Positions 9,012 to 19,289 are shown, counted from the first letter of the stretch. The stretch: DNA of 22,048 nucleotides from CAYJPV01 sp964396055 (GCA_964396055.1 CAYNDV010000072.1:1-22048), one strand, 5' to 3'. A program made the numbers and translations. Notes: generated by a model from the letters alone, not told the origin.

Positions 9012-9707
9012 GTGTACGCGTCGATATCCGCCAACCTCGCCGACGTTCGCGCCCGGCTGGCCCGCGCGGCAACGCGGGCCGGCCGGGACCCCGCCTCCGT
9101 CCGGCTCATCGCCGTCTCCAAGACCCACCCCGCCGACGCCGTGCGGGCCGCCCGCGCGGCCGGCCAGATCGCCTTTGGCGAAAACCGCGTCCAGGAAGCC
9201 CTACAGAAGATCAGCGAAACGGCCGATACGCCGGTCGAGTGGCACCTGATCGGCCACCTGCAGTCGAACAAAGCGCGAAAGGCCGCCGCGGTCTTCGCGT
9301 GGATTCACTCGATTGACAGCGTCGACCTCCTGCAACGGGTCGACGCCGCCGCCCGCGAGGCGGGGACCGCTCCCCGGCTGCTGGTGCAGGTGGACCTGGC
9401 GGGAGAGCCGACCAAGCACGGCGCCGGGCTGGATCTCGTCGTACCCCTCTTCGAGGCGGCGCGGGACTGCCGGGCGGCCGCCGTGGCCGGCCTCATGGTG
9501 CTGCCGCCGTTCGCGGACGATCCCGAAGACACCCGCCCGTACTTCCGGCGGCTCCGGGAGATTCGCGACGAACTCGCCAGCCGTGGCGTGCCCCCCTCGA
9601 TGCTCGCGGAGCTGTCGATGGGCATGAGCCACGACTTCGAGGTGGCGATCGCAGAGGGCGCCACGATGGTCCGCGTCGGCACGTCGATCTTCGGCGTCCG
9701 GGGCTGA
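9012..9707 (+). CDS. yggS: YggS/PLPBP family pyridoxal phosphate homeostasis protein
   Basis: The 231-residue product is the usual length for the family. RLIAVSKTHPADAV carries Lys37, the residue that binds PLP, followed by FGENRVQEALQKI, WHLIGHLQSNKARKA and HSIDSV. The C-terminal part has the family pattern ELSMGMSHDFEVAIAEGAT and VRVGTSIFG. The protein is a single-domain TIM-barrel that carries PLP without known catalysis and balances vitamin B6 and amino-acid pools. The start is GTG 9012, 19 bases after the TPR gene, with only a G-rich stretch upstream as ribosome binding site. The order yggS then a divIVA-type gene is conserved in many bacteria and supports the call. Confidence 0.93.
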   Translation: MYASISANLADVRARLARAATRAGRDPASVRLIAVSKTHPADAVRAARAAGQIAFGENRVQEALQKISETADTPVEWHLIGHLQSNKARKAAAVFAWIHSIDSVDLLQRVDAAAREAGTAPRLLVQVDLAGEPTKHGAGLDLVVPLFEAARDCRAAAVAGLMVLPPFADDPEDTRPYFRRLREIRDELASRGVPPSMLAELSMGMSHDFEVAIAEGATMVRVGTSIFGVRG

Positions 9708-9789
9708 CCGCGCCGCCTGCAGAGACGGGACCAGCTGGACCGCGGCGCGCGGGTCTTCCGCCCGGCACGCCGCACCCGGGAGCATCGGC

Positions 9790-10383
9790 ATGAACGTGAC
9801 ACCGCTCGACCTGCGTCAGCAGCACTTCAAGACCGCCATGCGCGGCTTCGACAAGACCGAGGTGATCGCGTTCCTCGTGGAGGCCGCGGACGACTACGAG
9901 GCCGCGCTGCACGAAGCCGAGCGCCTGCGCCAGGAGGTGGCGCGCCTCGACGGCCAGGTGGCCGAGCACCGCGAGCACGAGCGCAACCTCCGCAACACCC
10001 TGCTCACCGCGCAGCGCCTGTCGGATGACATCCGCGACAACGCCCAGAAACAGGCCGCCGCGGTCCTCAAGGACGCGGAGGCCCGCGCGGCCCTCATCCT
10101 GGAGAAGGCGCAGGCCCGCCTGGAGGACGTGCAGCGCGAGATCGACGGCCTGCGCCTCAAGCGCCGCGACGCCGAGACGACGGTCGAGTCGGTCATCGGC
10201 AACCTGCGCAACACCCTTGAGTTCATCCGCGAGCAGGAGGCCCGCGACCGCGACGAGCGCGCCGAGAAGGTCGTGCTCCACCGCCCGCGCCACACCGAGG
10301 GCCGCGAGGCCATGGCCGGCTGGTCGCAGCCGCGCCGGGACGACGACGGCGCGGGCGAGGCGCCGGCGGCCGCGGCACGGTAG
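9790..10383 (+). CDS. DivIVA-domain coiled-coil protein
   Basis: The 197-residue product starts at ATG 9790 with GGAG at 9779-9782. The N-terminus MNVTPLDLRQQHFKTAMRGF followed by DKTEVIAFL is the DivIVA lipid-binding motif (PLDIxxKxFxxxxRGYdxxEVdxFL in the family). Residues about 35-165 form a long coiled coil rich in Glu, Arg and Ala. The tail is charged and Pro/Ala-rich, probably disordered. DivIVA proteins gather at curved membrane, such as division sites and poles, and recruit other proteins. It lies 82 bases after yggS, the usual neighbour of this family in sepF/divIVA clusters. Which partners it recruits cannot be said. Confidence 0.9.
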   Translation: MNVTPLDLRQQHFKTAMRGFDKTEVIAFLVEAADDYEAALHEAERLRQEVARLDGQVAEHREHERNLRNTLLTAQRLSDDIRDNAQKQAAAVLKDAEARAALILEKAQARLEDVQREIDGLRLKRRDAETTVESVIGNLRNTLEFIREQEARDRDERAEKVVLHRPRHTEGREAMAGWSQPRRDDDGAGEAPAAAAR

Positions 10384-10417
10384 CGGACGCGCGGCCCGCA
10401 TCCGGCGCGGTCCGTGG

Positions 10418-10423
10418 TACGAT
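10418..10423 (+). promoter_or_regulatory. -10 box upstream of hutI
   Basis: TACGAT would start RNA near 10430. This puts the alternative upstream GTG at 10414 outside the message and supports GTG 10459, which has GAGG at 10451-10454. No convincing -35 box is seen. Confidence 0.4.
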
Positions 10424-10458
10424 TCGCGGTGCGGGCCCGGCCCGCACTGCGAGGATCC

Positions 10459-11709
10459 GTGCCCGTTGTCCAGCTGATTGCCCACGCCAAGACGATCTTC
10501 ACCTGCGCCGGCCCGGCCCCGCGCGCCGGCCACGCGCAGGCCGACGCCACGCCGGTCTCCGGCGCCGTCATCGTCGCCGTCGACGGGGCCATCACCTTCG
10601 TCGGCGCCACGGCGGACGCGGCGGCCCACGTGCCGCCCGGCGCAGCCGTCACGGAGATTGACGCCACCGGCTGCGATGTCGTCCCCGGGTTCGTCGATCC
10701 CCACACCCACGCCGTGTTCGCCGGCGATCGCCGGTCGGAACTCCGCCGGCGCCTGGCCGGGGCCACCTACGCCGAGATTGCGGCCGCCGGCGGCGGCATC
10801 CTCCACACCGTGCGGGCCACGCGCGACGCCACCGAGGATGCACTCGCCGCCGCCACGCGCGAGCGGCTCGACCACATGCTGCGATCGGGCACCACCACGG
10901 CCGAGGTGAAGAGCGGGTACGGGCTCGACCCCGAGAGCGAAATCAAGATGCTGCGTGTCGTGCGCCGCCTGGATCGCGAGCACCCGGTGGACCTGGTGCC
11001 CACCTTCATGGGCGCCCACGAGATCCCGGCCGAGCACCGGGCCAACCGCCGTTTCTACATCGACCAGGTCGTGCGCCAGATGATCCCCGCGGTGGCCGGT
11101 GAGCGGCTGGCCGAGTGGTGCGACGTGTTCTGCGAGGCGGGCGTCTACACGCCGGACGAGGCGGTGGAGATCCTCGAGGCCGGCCTGCGCCACGGCCTGA
11201 AGCCCCGCATCCACGCCGACGAACTGGCGGAGAGCGGCGGGTCGCTGGTGGCGGCCCAGGTGGGCGCCCGGTCGGCGGACCACCTGCTCCACACCGGGCC
11301 GCGCGCCATCGAGGCCATGCGTGACGCCGGCGTCGTCGCCACCCTGCTGCCGATCGCGGCCTTCTACCTCAAGCTCGGGCGCTTCGCGCCCGCGCGGGAG
11401 TTCATGTCGGCCGGCGTCCCGGTCGCCCTGGCCACGGACCTCAATCCCGGCGGAGGGTTCTCGCCATCGATGCCCTTCGCCATGGCGCTGGCGTGCTTCG
11501 GAATGCGCATGACTCTCGAGGAGGCGCTGGTGGCGTCGACGATCAACGCCGCGTACGCCGTGGATCGCCACGAACGGGTGGGCTCCCTCGAGCCGGGCAA
11601 GCGCCTCGATGCCGTGCTCGTGGCGCGCGACGCGGTGGATCTGCTGAAGGTCGGCGTCCCGGCCATCCGAGCGGTCGTCAAGAACGGCCGGGTGGTGCAC
11701 GCCGCCTGA
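10459..11709 (+). CDS. hutI: Imidazolonepropionase
   Basis: The 416-residue product from GTG 10459 belongs to the metal-dependent amidohydrolases and is the normal length for HutI. Visible motifs: GFVDPHTHAVFAGDR (77-91) with the HxH metal ligands, KSGYGLD (151-157), PTFMGAHEIPAEHR (181-194) with His187, HADELAESGG (252-261), and ATDLNPGGG (325-333) with the ligand Asp327. The enzyme hydrolyses 4-imidazolone-5-propanoate to N-formimino-glutamate, step three of histidine breakdown, in the cytoplasm. No hutH, hutU or hutG lies in the window; the neighbours are a divIVA-type gene and an amino-acid symporter. The full motif set makes HutI the best call over a general amidohydrolase. Confidence 0.9.
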   Translation: MPVVQLIAHAKTIFTCAGPAPRAGHAQADATPVSGAVIVAVDGAITFVGATADAAAHVPPGAAVTEIDATGCDVVPGFVDPHTHAVFAGDRRSELRRRLAGATYAEIAAAGGGILHTVRATRDATEDALAAATRERLDHMLRSGTTTAEVKSGYGLDPESEIKMLRVVRRLDREHPVDLVPTFMGAHEIPAEHRANRRFYIDQVVRQMIPAVAGERLAEWCDVFCEAGVYTPDEAVEILEAGLRHGLKPRIHADELAESGGSLVAAQVGARSADHLLHTGPRAIEAMRDAGVVATLLPIAAFYLKLGRFAPAREFMSAGVPVALATDLNPGGGFSPSMPFAMALACFGMRMTLEEALVASTINAAYAVDRHERVGSLEPGKRLDAVLVARDAVDLLKVGVPAIRAVVKNGRVVHAA

Positions 11710-11734
11710 CGAAACCGTCACGATATGCCAGAAT
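11706..11734 (+). promoter_or_regulatory. Possible promoter of the symporter gene
   Basis: CTGACG (11706-11711) and CAGAAT (11729-11734) are spaced by 17 bases; the first overlaps the hutI stop codon. RNA would start near 11741, about 50 bases before ATG 11792. Match quality is moderate. Confidence 0.35.
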
Positions 11735-11791
11735 GGCCGGACGGTCCGGCCGACCCGGCCCCTTCACCCGCCCCCTTCATTGCGAGCGATC

Positions 11792-13141
11792 ATGGTGGAC
11801 TTCCTGCAGCAGGCAAACGCGTTCGTGAACAGTTACGTGTGGGGCTGGCCCATGATTGCCCTCCTGATGGGCACCGGGGTCCTGCTCACGGCCCTCACCG
11901 GCGTCGTCCAGTTCCGCCGGCTCGGCTTTGCCCTGCGCGAGGTGCTCGGCAAGATCACCCAGCACGGCGGCGGCACGGGCAGCGTGCGTCCCTTCCAGGC
12001 CGTCGCCACCGCCCTGGCGTCCACCGTCGGGGTCGGCAACATCGCCGGCGTGGCCACGGCCATCGTCATCGGCGGCCCCGGCGCCGTCTTCTGGGTCTGG
12101 GTCTCGGGCCTGCTCGGCATGGCCACGAAGTACGCCGAGATCGTCGTCGCCCTGCACTACCGCGAGCCCGACGATGCGGGCACGATGCGCGGCGGGGCGA
12201 TGTACACCCTGAAGAAGGGCCTCGGCCTGCCGTGGCTCGGCACGGTCTTCGCGCTGCTCACGGCGCTGGCCGCCTTCGGCATCGGCAACATGGTGCAGGC
12301 CAACTCGGTGGCCGACGCCCTGCGGGCCACCTTCGGCATCGAGACGTGGATCACGGGCGCCGGCCTCGTCATCGTGACGGCCATCGTCATCCTCGGCGGC
12401 ATCAAGTCCATCGCCCGCGTCACCGAGTACCTCGTGCCGTTCATGGCCCTGCTCTACCTGGGGGGCGGCGCCATCGTACTGGTGCTGCACGCGGATCGGA
12501 TTCCCGCGGCGCTCGGCCTCATCGTCAGCGGCGCCTTCTCGGGCACGGCGGCCGTCGGCGGCTTCGCGGGCAGCACGATGATGCTGGCGCTGCGCTACGG
12601 CGTGGCCCGCGGGCTGTTCTCCAACGAGGCCGGCCTGGGCAGCGCCCCGATGGTGCACGCCGCCGCCGACACGGACCACCCGGTGCGGCAGGGCATGTAC
12701 GGCATCTTCGAGGTGTTTGTCGACACCATCCTGATCTGCTCGACGACGGGCCTGGTCATCATGGTGACGGACACCTGGTCCAGCGGCCTCACGGGCGCCG
12801 CACTTTCGGCCAAGGCCTTCGAGGTCGGCCTGCCAGGGACCTTCGGCAGCATCGTGGTGACGGGCGGGCTGCTGCTCTTCGCCTTCTCGACGCTGATCGG
12901 CTGGAGCTACTACGGCGAAACCGGCATCGTGTACCTGGCCGGCGCCCGCGCGGCCATGCCCTACCGGCTGCTATGGCTGGTGTTTGTCTACCTCGGCGCC
13001 ACCGGGTCGCTGCACCTGGTGTGGGACGTCGCCGACACGCTCAACGGCCTGATGGCCATCCCGAACCTCATCGGGGTGCTGGCGTCCATCCCGCTGCTGC
13101 TGCGCCTGCAACGCGAGTTCTTCGCGAAGAACGGCCGCTAG
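11792..13141 (+). CDS. Sodium:alanine symporter, AGCS family
   Basis: The 449-residue integral membrane protein has the AGCS signature ASTVGVGNIAGVATAI in the second quarter, preceded by the typical N-terminal WGWPMIALLMGTGVLLT helix. FAGSTMMLALRYGVARGLFSNEAGLGSAP in the middle is the conserved family region containing the NEAGLGSAP motif. Around ten to eleven hydrophobic helices can be traced, with the end facing the cytoplasm (LQREFFAKNGR). It imports alanine, glycine or a similar amino acid with sodium. ATG 11792 is preferred to the TTG at 11780, though neither has a clear ribosome binding site. It is convergent with the aminotransferase gene ending at 13167, only 25 bases away. Confidence 0.93.
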   Translation: MVDFLQQANAFVNSYVWGWPMIALLMGTGVLLTALTGVVQFRRLGFALREVLGKITQHGGGTGSVRPFQAVATALASTVGVGNIAGVATAIVIGGPGAVFWVWVSGLLGMATKYAEIVVALHYREPDDAGTMRGGAMYTLKKGLGLPWLGTVFALLTALAAFGIGNMVQANSVADALRATFGIETWITGAGLVIVTAIVILGGIKSIARVTEYLVPFMALLYLGGGAIVLVLHADRIPAALGLIVSGAFSGTAAVGGFAGSTMMLALRYGVARGLFSNEAGLGSAPMVHAAADTDHPVRQGMYGIFEVFVDTILICSTTGLVIMVTDTWSSGLTGAALSAKAFEVGLPGTFGSIVVTGGLLLFAFSTLIGWSYYGETGIVYLAGARAAMPYRLLWLVFVYLGATGSLHLVWDVADTLNGLMAIPNLIGVLASIPLLLRLQREFFAKNGR

Positions 13142-13156
13142 GCGGACGACGGCCCC

Positions 13157-13176
13157 CGCCGCCGGCTCAGGCGGCG
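13157..13176. terminator. Possible shared hairpin between convergent genes
   Basis: CGCCGCC (13157-13163) pairs with GGCGGCG (13170-13176) over GGCTCA. It overlaps the stop codon of the minus-strand aminotransferase gene and follows the symporter stop. There is no T-run on either strand, so it is at best a weak or factor-assisted terminator. Confidence 0.3.
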
Positions 13177-14441
13177 AGGGCGCGCAGGGCGGCGACGAGC
13201 GCGTCCAGTTCGGCGACCGTGGTGTAGAGGTGGGGCGTCACCCGGACGCCCTTCACCGCAGGCGTGTCGATGGCCACGGTGTAGATGCGATGCCCCGCCA
13301 GCAGGGCATCGGCCAGGTCCGCCGGCGTCCGGCGCCGCAGGCCCACGTTGGCGATGCCGCAGGCCCGCGGGCCGCCCGGCGTGTTCAGGTAGACCCCCGG
13401 GATCCCGCGTGCGCGGTCGGTCCAGTACTGCTGCAGGTACCGCAGCCGTGCTTCCTTGCGGGCGCTCCCGATGAGGTCGTGGAACCGGATCGCGTCCGCG
13501 ATGGCCAGCACGGTCCAGGACGGGTGCGTGCCGATCCGTTCGAACTTGCGGATGTCGTCGTCGGGCACGCTGGTCTCGCCGAGGAGCGGCCACACGCCCG
13601 CGATGCGCGCCTTCTTCACATGGAGCAGGCCGGCGCCCAGGGGCGTGCACAGCCACTTGTGGAGGCTGGCGCCGAGGTAGTCGCCGTCGAGGTCGGGCAC
13701 GGCGTACGCCACGTGGGCGAACGAGTGGGCCGCGTCGACGATGACCTGCACGCCCCGCGCGTGGGCCATGTCGGCGATCCGGCGCACCGGCAGGATCTGG
13801 CCCGTGATGTTGATCATGTGCGAGACGAGGATCACCTTCGTCCGCGGGGTGCACGCGCGCTCGTACACGCCCACGATGTCGTCGTCGCCCGCCGGGTGGA
13901 GCGGCACGGCCACGGGCACGCTGACGACGCCGCGACGGCGCCCTTCCTGCCGGAACTGCTCGATCATCGAGCCGTATTCCTGGTCGCCCACGATGGCCTC
14001 GTCGCCGCGGCCGAGGTCGAGGCCGTGAATCACGGTGCCGAGGGATTCCGTGGTGTTGCGCGTGATGACGATCTCGTCGGCCGGACAGCCGGCCAACCTG
14101 GCCAGGCCGGCCTTCGCCGCCGCGAGGTCCGCCGCCCGCTTCCGGCGCATGTAGAAGGAGAGGCCCTGGTTGACGGCCGCCTCGTGCCGCAGGAAGGCGT
14201 CCCACGTGGGCGCGGGCTGGGGGCTCGAGTAGCCGTTCTCGAGGTTGATGTAGTCGGGATGCGGCGGGAACGCGCGGCGCACCTCGGCCCAGAACCCGTC
14301 GTCCTGCGCCGCGGCGTCTGCTGACAGGCCCGCGTACGCCTCCAGGCGCCGTTCGAAGGTGTCGAGGAACCGGGGACCGAGCGCAGGCACGGCGGCCGCG
14401 CCCATCGCGCGGCGGAGGAACGAACGGCGGGATGCCGGCAT
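13167..14441 (-). CDS. Tat-exported class V aminotransferase-like PLP enzyme
   Basis: The 424-residue product starts at ATG 14441 with GGGAGG 5 bases upstream. The N-terminus SRRSFLRRAMGAAAVPALG fits a twin-arginine signal (SRRxFLK type), so a folded enzyme with cofactor would be exported. The fold type I PLP domain shows NLENGYSSPQP (66-76), TRNTTESLGTVIHGL (127-141), VIVDAAHSFAH with the PLP-nitrogen Asp236, and GASLHKWLCTPLGAG with Lys262 as the PLP lysine. It resembles isopenicillin-N-epimerase/cysteine-desulfurase-like proteins. The substrate is unknown; epimerase, lyase or aminotransferase activity are all possible. It begins 10 bases after the DUF4845-like gene, so it looks like the last gene of the lepA operon. 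It is convergent with the symporter gene. Confidence 0.83.
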   Translation of the reverse strand: MPASRRSFLRRAMGAAAVPALGPRFLDTFERRLEAYAGLSADAAAQDDGFWAEVRRAFPPHPDYINLENGYSSPQPAPTWDAFLRHEAAVNQGLSFYMRRKRAADLAAAKAGLARLAGCPADEIVITRNTTESLGTVIHGLDLGRGDEAIVGDQEYGSMIEQFRQEGRRRGVVSVPVAVPLHPAGDDDIVGVYERACTPRTKVILVSHMINITGQILPVRRIADMAHARGVQVIVDAAHSFAHVAYAVPDLDGDYLGASLHKWLCTPLGAGLLHVKKARIAGVWPLLGETSVPDDDIRKFERIGTHPSWTVLAIADAIRFHDLIGSARKEARLRYLQQYWTDRARGIPGVYLNTPGGPRACGIANVGLRRRTPADLADALLAGHRIYTVAIDTPAVKGVRVTPHLYTTVAELDALVAALRALAA

Positions 14442-14451
14442 GACCGCCTCC

Positions 14452-14808
14452 CTACTTCGCCTTGACGCCGCCCGACGGCACGACCCAGCCGTGGGCGTTG
14501 ACCTCGAACTCCCAGGGATACGTCACGCGGGGCAGGATCTCGATGGCCCTGGTGTACCGGAGATCGATGTAGACGTGTTCGCCCTGGACGCGGACCGCCA
14601 CCCGGGCGGGATCGACCGGCGCGCCCAGGCGCGTCGCGGCCTCGGCCACGGCCGCCCGCACCTCCTCTTCGTCGGTCCGGACGCCGCGCTGGGCGATCTG
14701 GTCGATCTCGTCGGCGAAGGTGTAGTGGGCCAGGAACGACTGTCCCACCCGGAAGGCGGCGAAGACGAGCAGCGCCGCGAGGCCGATGCGGATGAGTCGC
14801 GCGATCAT
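14452..14808 (-). CDS. Small single-pass membrane protein, DUF4845-like
   Basis: The 118-residue product starts at ATG 14808, which shares one base with the lepB stop codon (TGATG). Residues 4-25 form one hydrophobic helix (IRIGLAALLVFAAFRVG); the remaining roughly 90 residues would lie outside the membrane as a small alpha/beta domain ending WEFEVNAHGWVVPSGGVKAK. Size, layout and the position directly after lepB recall the DUF4845 proteins found between lepB and rnc in Proteobacteria. The sequence match itself is not strong enough to be sure. Function is unknown; tight coupling suggests a link to protein export or processing. Confidence 0.7.
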   Translation of the reverse strand: MIARLIRIGLAALLVFAAFRVGQSFLAHYTFADEIDQIAQRGVRTDEEEVRAAVAEAATRLGAPVDPARVAVRVQGEHVYIDLRYTRAIEILPRVTYPWEFEVNAHGWVVPSGGVKAK

Positions 14809-15448
14809 CAGTGAATCTGGTGCAGCAGGCGGCCCCAGCGCGTGCCCGTGACCACCCCGGCCACCCCTCCTGCGGGTTCGAACGACCAGTAGATGAACAA
14901 CGCCCGCCCCTTGACGTGGGCGCGGGGCAGGAACCCCCAGTACCGCGAGTCCTGGGAGTTGTCACGGTTGTCGCCCATGACGAAGTACGCGTCGGCGGGC
15001 ACCTGCACGGGCCCGTAGGCGTCGCGCACGTCGTCGGGCGTGTACTCGTGCAACGTGCCCTCCTCGGGCCGCGGCAGGTAGTGGGCGTAGGGTTCGTCGA
15101 TGGGTGCGCCGTTGACGAGGACCTTGCGGTCGCGCAGTTCGATGGTTTCGCCGGGCAGCCCGATCACGCGCTTGATGAAGTCGCGCTCGGGGTCCTCGGG
15201 GTACTTGAACACCACCACGTCGCCACGGCGGATGGCGCGCGACGGCAGCAGGGCCCGCTCCGGCCCCCCGGGCCCGAAGACGAACTTGTTGACCAGCAGG
15301 TGGTCGCCGACGAGCAGGTTGGGCTCCATGGATCCCGTGGGGATCTTGAACGCCTGCACGACGAACGTGCGGATGAACAGGGCCATGATCACCGCGATGA
15401 TGATCGACTCGGCGTACTCGCGGACGATGGACTTCCCCTGGGTCGCCA

Positions 15449-15449
<1 letters not shown>
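14808..15449 (-). CDS. lepB: Signal peptidase I
   Basis: The 213-residue product starts at GTG 15449, with GGAGGAG just upstream and its first base shared with the lepA stop codon (TAGTG). One N-terminal membrane helix (about 14-32) is followed by the S26 peptidase domain: IPTGSMEPNLLVGD with the catalytic Ser40, GDVVVFKYPEDPERDFIKRV with the general base Lys93, and MGDNRDNSQDSRYWGF (158-173). It cuts Sec and Tat signal peptides on the outer face of the cytoplasmic membrane. This serves other products encoded here, such as the TPR protein at 8021. A longer upstream reading frame exists but is antiparallel to nothing and lies inside lepA in another frame, so it was not used. Confidence 0.95.
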
Positions 15450-17257
<1,808 letters not shown>

Positions 17258-17278
17258 GGGGCGAAACGGCTGCTTTCG

Positions 17279-17284
17279 ATGATA
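17279..17284 (-). promoter_or_regulatory. -10 box of the lepA operon
   Basis: On the minus strand TATCAT (17284 down to 17279) would start RNA near 17272, giving a leader of about 15 bases with no Shine-Dalgarno sequence. No matching -35 box is apparent. The position excludes the upstream ATG at 17305 as the lepA start. Confidence 0.4.
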
Positions 17285-17330
17285 CCCCGAATCCCCGCGC
17301 GCCATCCGGCGCGGGGCCCGGGCGGGCCGG

Positions 17331-17753
17331 CTAACGCCTGCCGGCGCCGGGCCTGTAGATCAGGCCGACCACGATGCCGTAGAGGCCCATTTCCACGATG
17401 GTGTCCACCACCCACGCCACGGCGAGGCGGCCCGAAAGGGGCAGCACCACGAAGTTCCAGACCACCGCGAAGCTGGACAGCAGCAGCCCCACGACGACGC
17501 CGAAGCGCAGGCCCTCCATGGCGCCGCGGCCGCCCTCGTACCCCTTGGCGTACGCATAGGCGAACACGAAGAACCCCAGCAGCGACGAGGCGAACCCCAG
17601 GGCCAGGTACGGCCGCATCGCCTCGGGCGTGCGGAACACGGCCGCGTGCTGGCCGTACAGATCCGCGAGCAGCAGGGTGTTCGCCACGGGGCTGACCACG
17701 AGATAGGCCAGCCACGCCGCGACCGCCGCCGCCACCACCCGGCCGAAGTTCAT
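17331..17753 (-). CDS. Four-helix membrane protein of unknown function
   Basis: The 140-residue product starts at ATG 17753, preceded by GGGAGG. Four hydrophobic segments can be traced: about 5-30, 50-72, 83-105 and 112-133. Between the first two lies a polar loop, LYGQHAAVFRTPEAMRPY. The end is RPGAGRR, a positive tail expected to face the cytoplasm. I do not recognise the family. It follows the glycosyltransferase gene after 42 bases on the same strand and is probably cotranscribed with it, so a helper role in the same glycan export is possible but is inference only. It ends 73 bases before the lepA start. Confidence 0.7.
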   Translation of the reverse strand: MNFGRVVAAAVAAWLAYLVVSPVANTLLLADLYGQHAAVFRTPEAMRPYLALGFASSLLGFFVFAYAYAKGYEGGRGAMEGLRFGVVVGLLLSSFAVVWNFVVLPLSGRLAVAWVVDTIVEMGLYGIVVGLIYRPGAGRR

Positions 17754-17795
17754 CCGCGCCTCCCGCCGCGTGGCGCACCCGCGGCGCGCCGCCGC

Positions 17796-19289
17796 CTACT
17801 TCGCGACTTCGGTCTTCAGCGGCGCCTCGTGGGCGCCGTACTGCTGGATGACCGACACGAGCCCGGTGTAGAGGAAGCCGGCCTGGAACAGGACCAGGAA
17901 CGGCAGCGTCCCGTAGATGCCGTTCGACAGGGCGTAGACGACGGTCATCGTGAAGTACAGCCCGAGGCCCACCTCGATGAACGGCTGCACGGCCACGCTC
18001 TGCCGGTACTTCTTGCCCACCCAGTCGTCGGCGGCGCGCTCCACGCCGTACTTCGGCGTGCGGGCGAACGCCGTCTCGTGGCGGAAGAGCGCTTCGAGCA
18101 CGGCCCGCGTGTTGTTCACCGCCAGCCCGATGCCCAGCGCCATCAGGAACGGCACGTACTTCAGCCGCGCCTTCCAGTCGGCATACAGCTCCCGCTGCGA
18201 CACCACGTAGAAGTTGGCCACCGACGCCGTCGCCGCGAAGAACAGCGGCACGTCGATGAGCAGCATCTCGTACCAGCCCATGTTGTAGCGGATGACCATC
18301 GACGGGAACATCAGGATGGACAGCAGCGACATGAGCAGGTAGTTGAAGTTCGCCGTCAGGTGGAAGAACGCCTCCGCCTTCACGCCGAAGGGCTGGTCCG
18401 ACTGCAGGATCGACGGCAGCACCTTCAGGCACGTCTGGATGGACCCCTTCGCCCAGCGGTGCTGCTGCGACTTGAAGGCGTTCATCTCCACGGGCACCTC
18501 GGCCGGCGCCACCAGGTCGGGCAGGAACAGGAACTTCCAGCCGCGCAGCTGCGTCCGGTAGCTCAGGTCCAGGTCCTCGGTCAGGGTGTCGTGCTGCCAG
18601 CCGCCGCCGTCGTAGATGGCCGTCCGGCGCCAGACGCCCGCCGTGCCGTTGAAGTTGAAGAAGTGGCCGGCGCGGTTGCGCCCGCCGTGCTCGAGCACGA
18701 AGTGCCCGTCGAGCAGGATCGACTGCGCCTTCGTCAGCAGCGAGTAGTCCTGGTTGACGTGCCCCCACCGCGCCTGGACGAGCGCCACCTTCGGGTCCAC
18801 GAAGTACGGGACCGTCTTGCGCAGGAAGTCCTCGGGGGGCACGAAGTCCGCATCGAAGATCGCGATGAACTCACCGCTGGCGACCCGCATCGCCGCCTCG
18901 AGGGCCCCCGCCTTGAACCCCGTGCGGTCGGTCCGGTGCAGGTAGGTCACGTTGTGGCCCAGCGCCACGCACCGCTCCACGGCCCGCCGCGCCACGTCCA
19001 CCGTCTCGTCGGTGGAGTCGTCGAGCACCTGGATCTCCAGCCGCTCCCGCGGGTAGTCCATCCGGATCGTCGCGTTCAGCAGCCGGTCGATCACGTACAT
19101 CTCGTTGTAGATCGGCAGCTGGATCGTCACCTTCGGCAGGGGGCCGTCCCAGGCAGGCGGCGGGCCCGGCACCTTGTCCTTGTTCTGCATGTACACGTAC
19201 ACCAGGTAGTACCGGTGCCACCCGTACAGGCCAAGGATGACGAGGATGAAGAAGTACGAACCGAGGATGAGCGTTTCGAGAGGCGTCAT
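17796..19289 (-). CDS. Processive GT2 glycosyltransferase, cellulose-synthase-like (CslA-type)
   Basis: The 497-residue membrane protein starts at ATG 19289, with GGAG 4 bases upstream. Order: membrane helix 8-28; GT-A catalytic domain with QLPIYNE (57-63), QVLDDSTDET (87-96), FDADF (145-149), TEDLDLSYR (237-245) and QQHRW (275-279, the QxxRW motif); then four or more membrane helices to the end. The D, DxD, TED and QxxRW set marks processive beta-glycan synthases that make and extrude a polymer through the inner membrane. The closest general type is the CslA/mannan-synthase-like branch; the polymer is unknown. No PilZ domain is present, so c-di-GMP control is not built in. A strong promoter lies at 19358-19386. 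Confidence 0.87.
   Translation of the reverse strand: MTPLETLILGSYFFILVILGLYGWHRYYLVYVYMQNKDKVPGPPPAWDGPLPKVTIQLPIYNEMYVIDRLLNATIRMDYPRERLEIQVLDDSTDETVDVARRAVERCVALGHNVTYLHRTDRTGFKAGALEAAMRVASGEFIAIFDADFVPPEDFLRKTVPYFVDPKVALVQARWGHVNQDYSLLTKAQSILLDGHFVLEHGGRNRAGHFFNFNGTAGVWRRTAIYDGGGWQHDTLTEDLDLSYRTQLRGWKFLFLPDLVAPAEVPVEMNAFKSQQHRWAKGSIQTCLKVLPSILQSDQPFGVKAEAFFHLTANFNYLLMSLLSILMFPSMVIRYNMGWYEMLLIDVPLFFAATASVANFYVVSQRELYADWKARLKYVPFLMALGIGLAVNNTRAVLEALFRHETAFARTPKYGVERAADDWVGKKYRQSVAVQPFIEVGLGLYFTMTVVYALSNGIYGTLPFLVLFQAGFLYTGLVSVIQQYGAHEAPLKTEVAK

Noticed and set aside
17258..17305. Longer lepA start at ATG 17305
   Set aside because: It adds a 16-residue unconserved extension and lies upstream of the likely -10 box at 17279-17284.
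17293..17316. Hairpin CCCCGC...GCGGGG between the small membrane protein gene and lepA as a terminator
   Set aside because: It has a bulge and no T-run on the minus strand, and it overlaps the lepA promoter area; not convincing.
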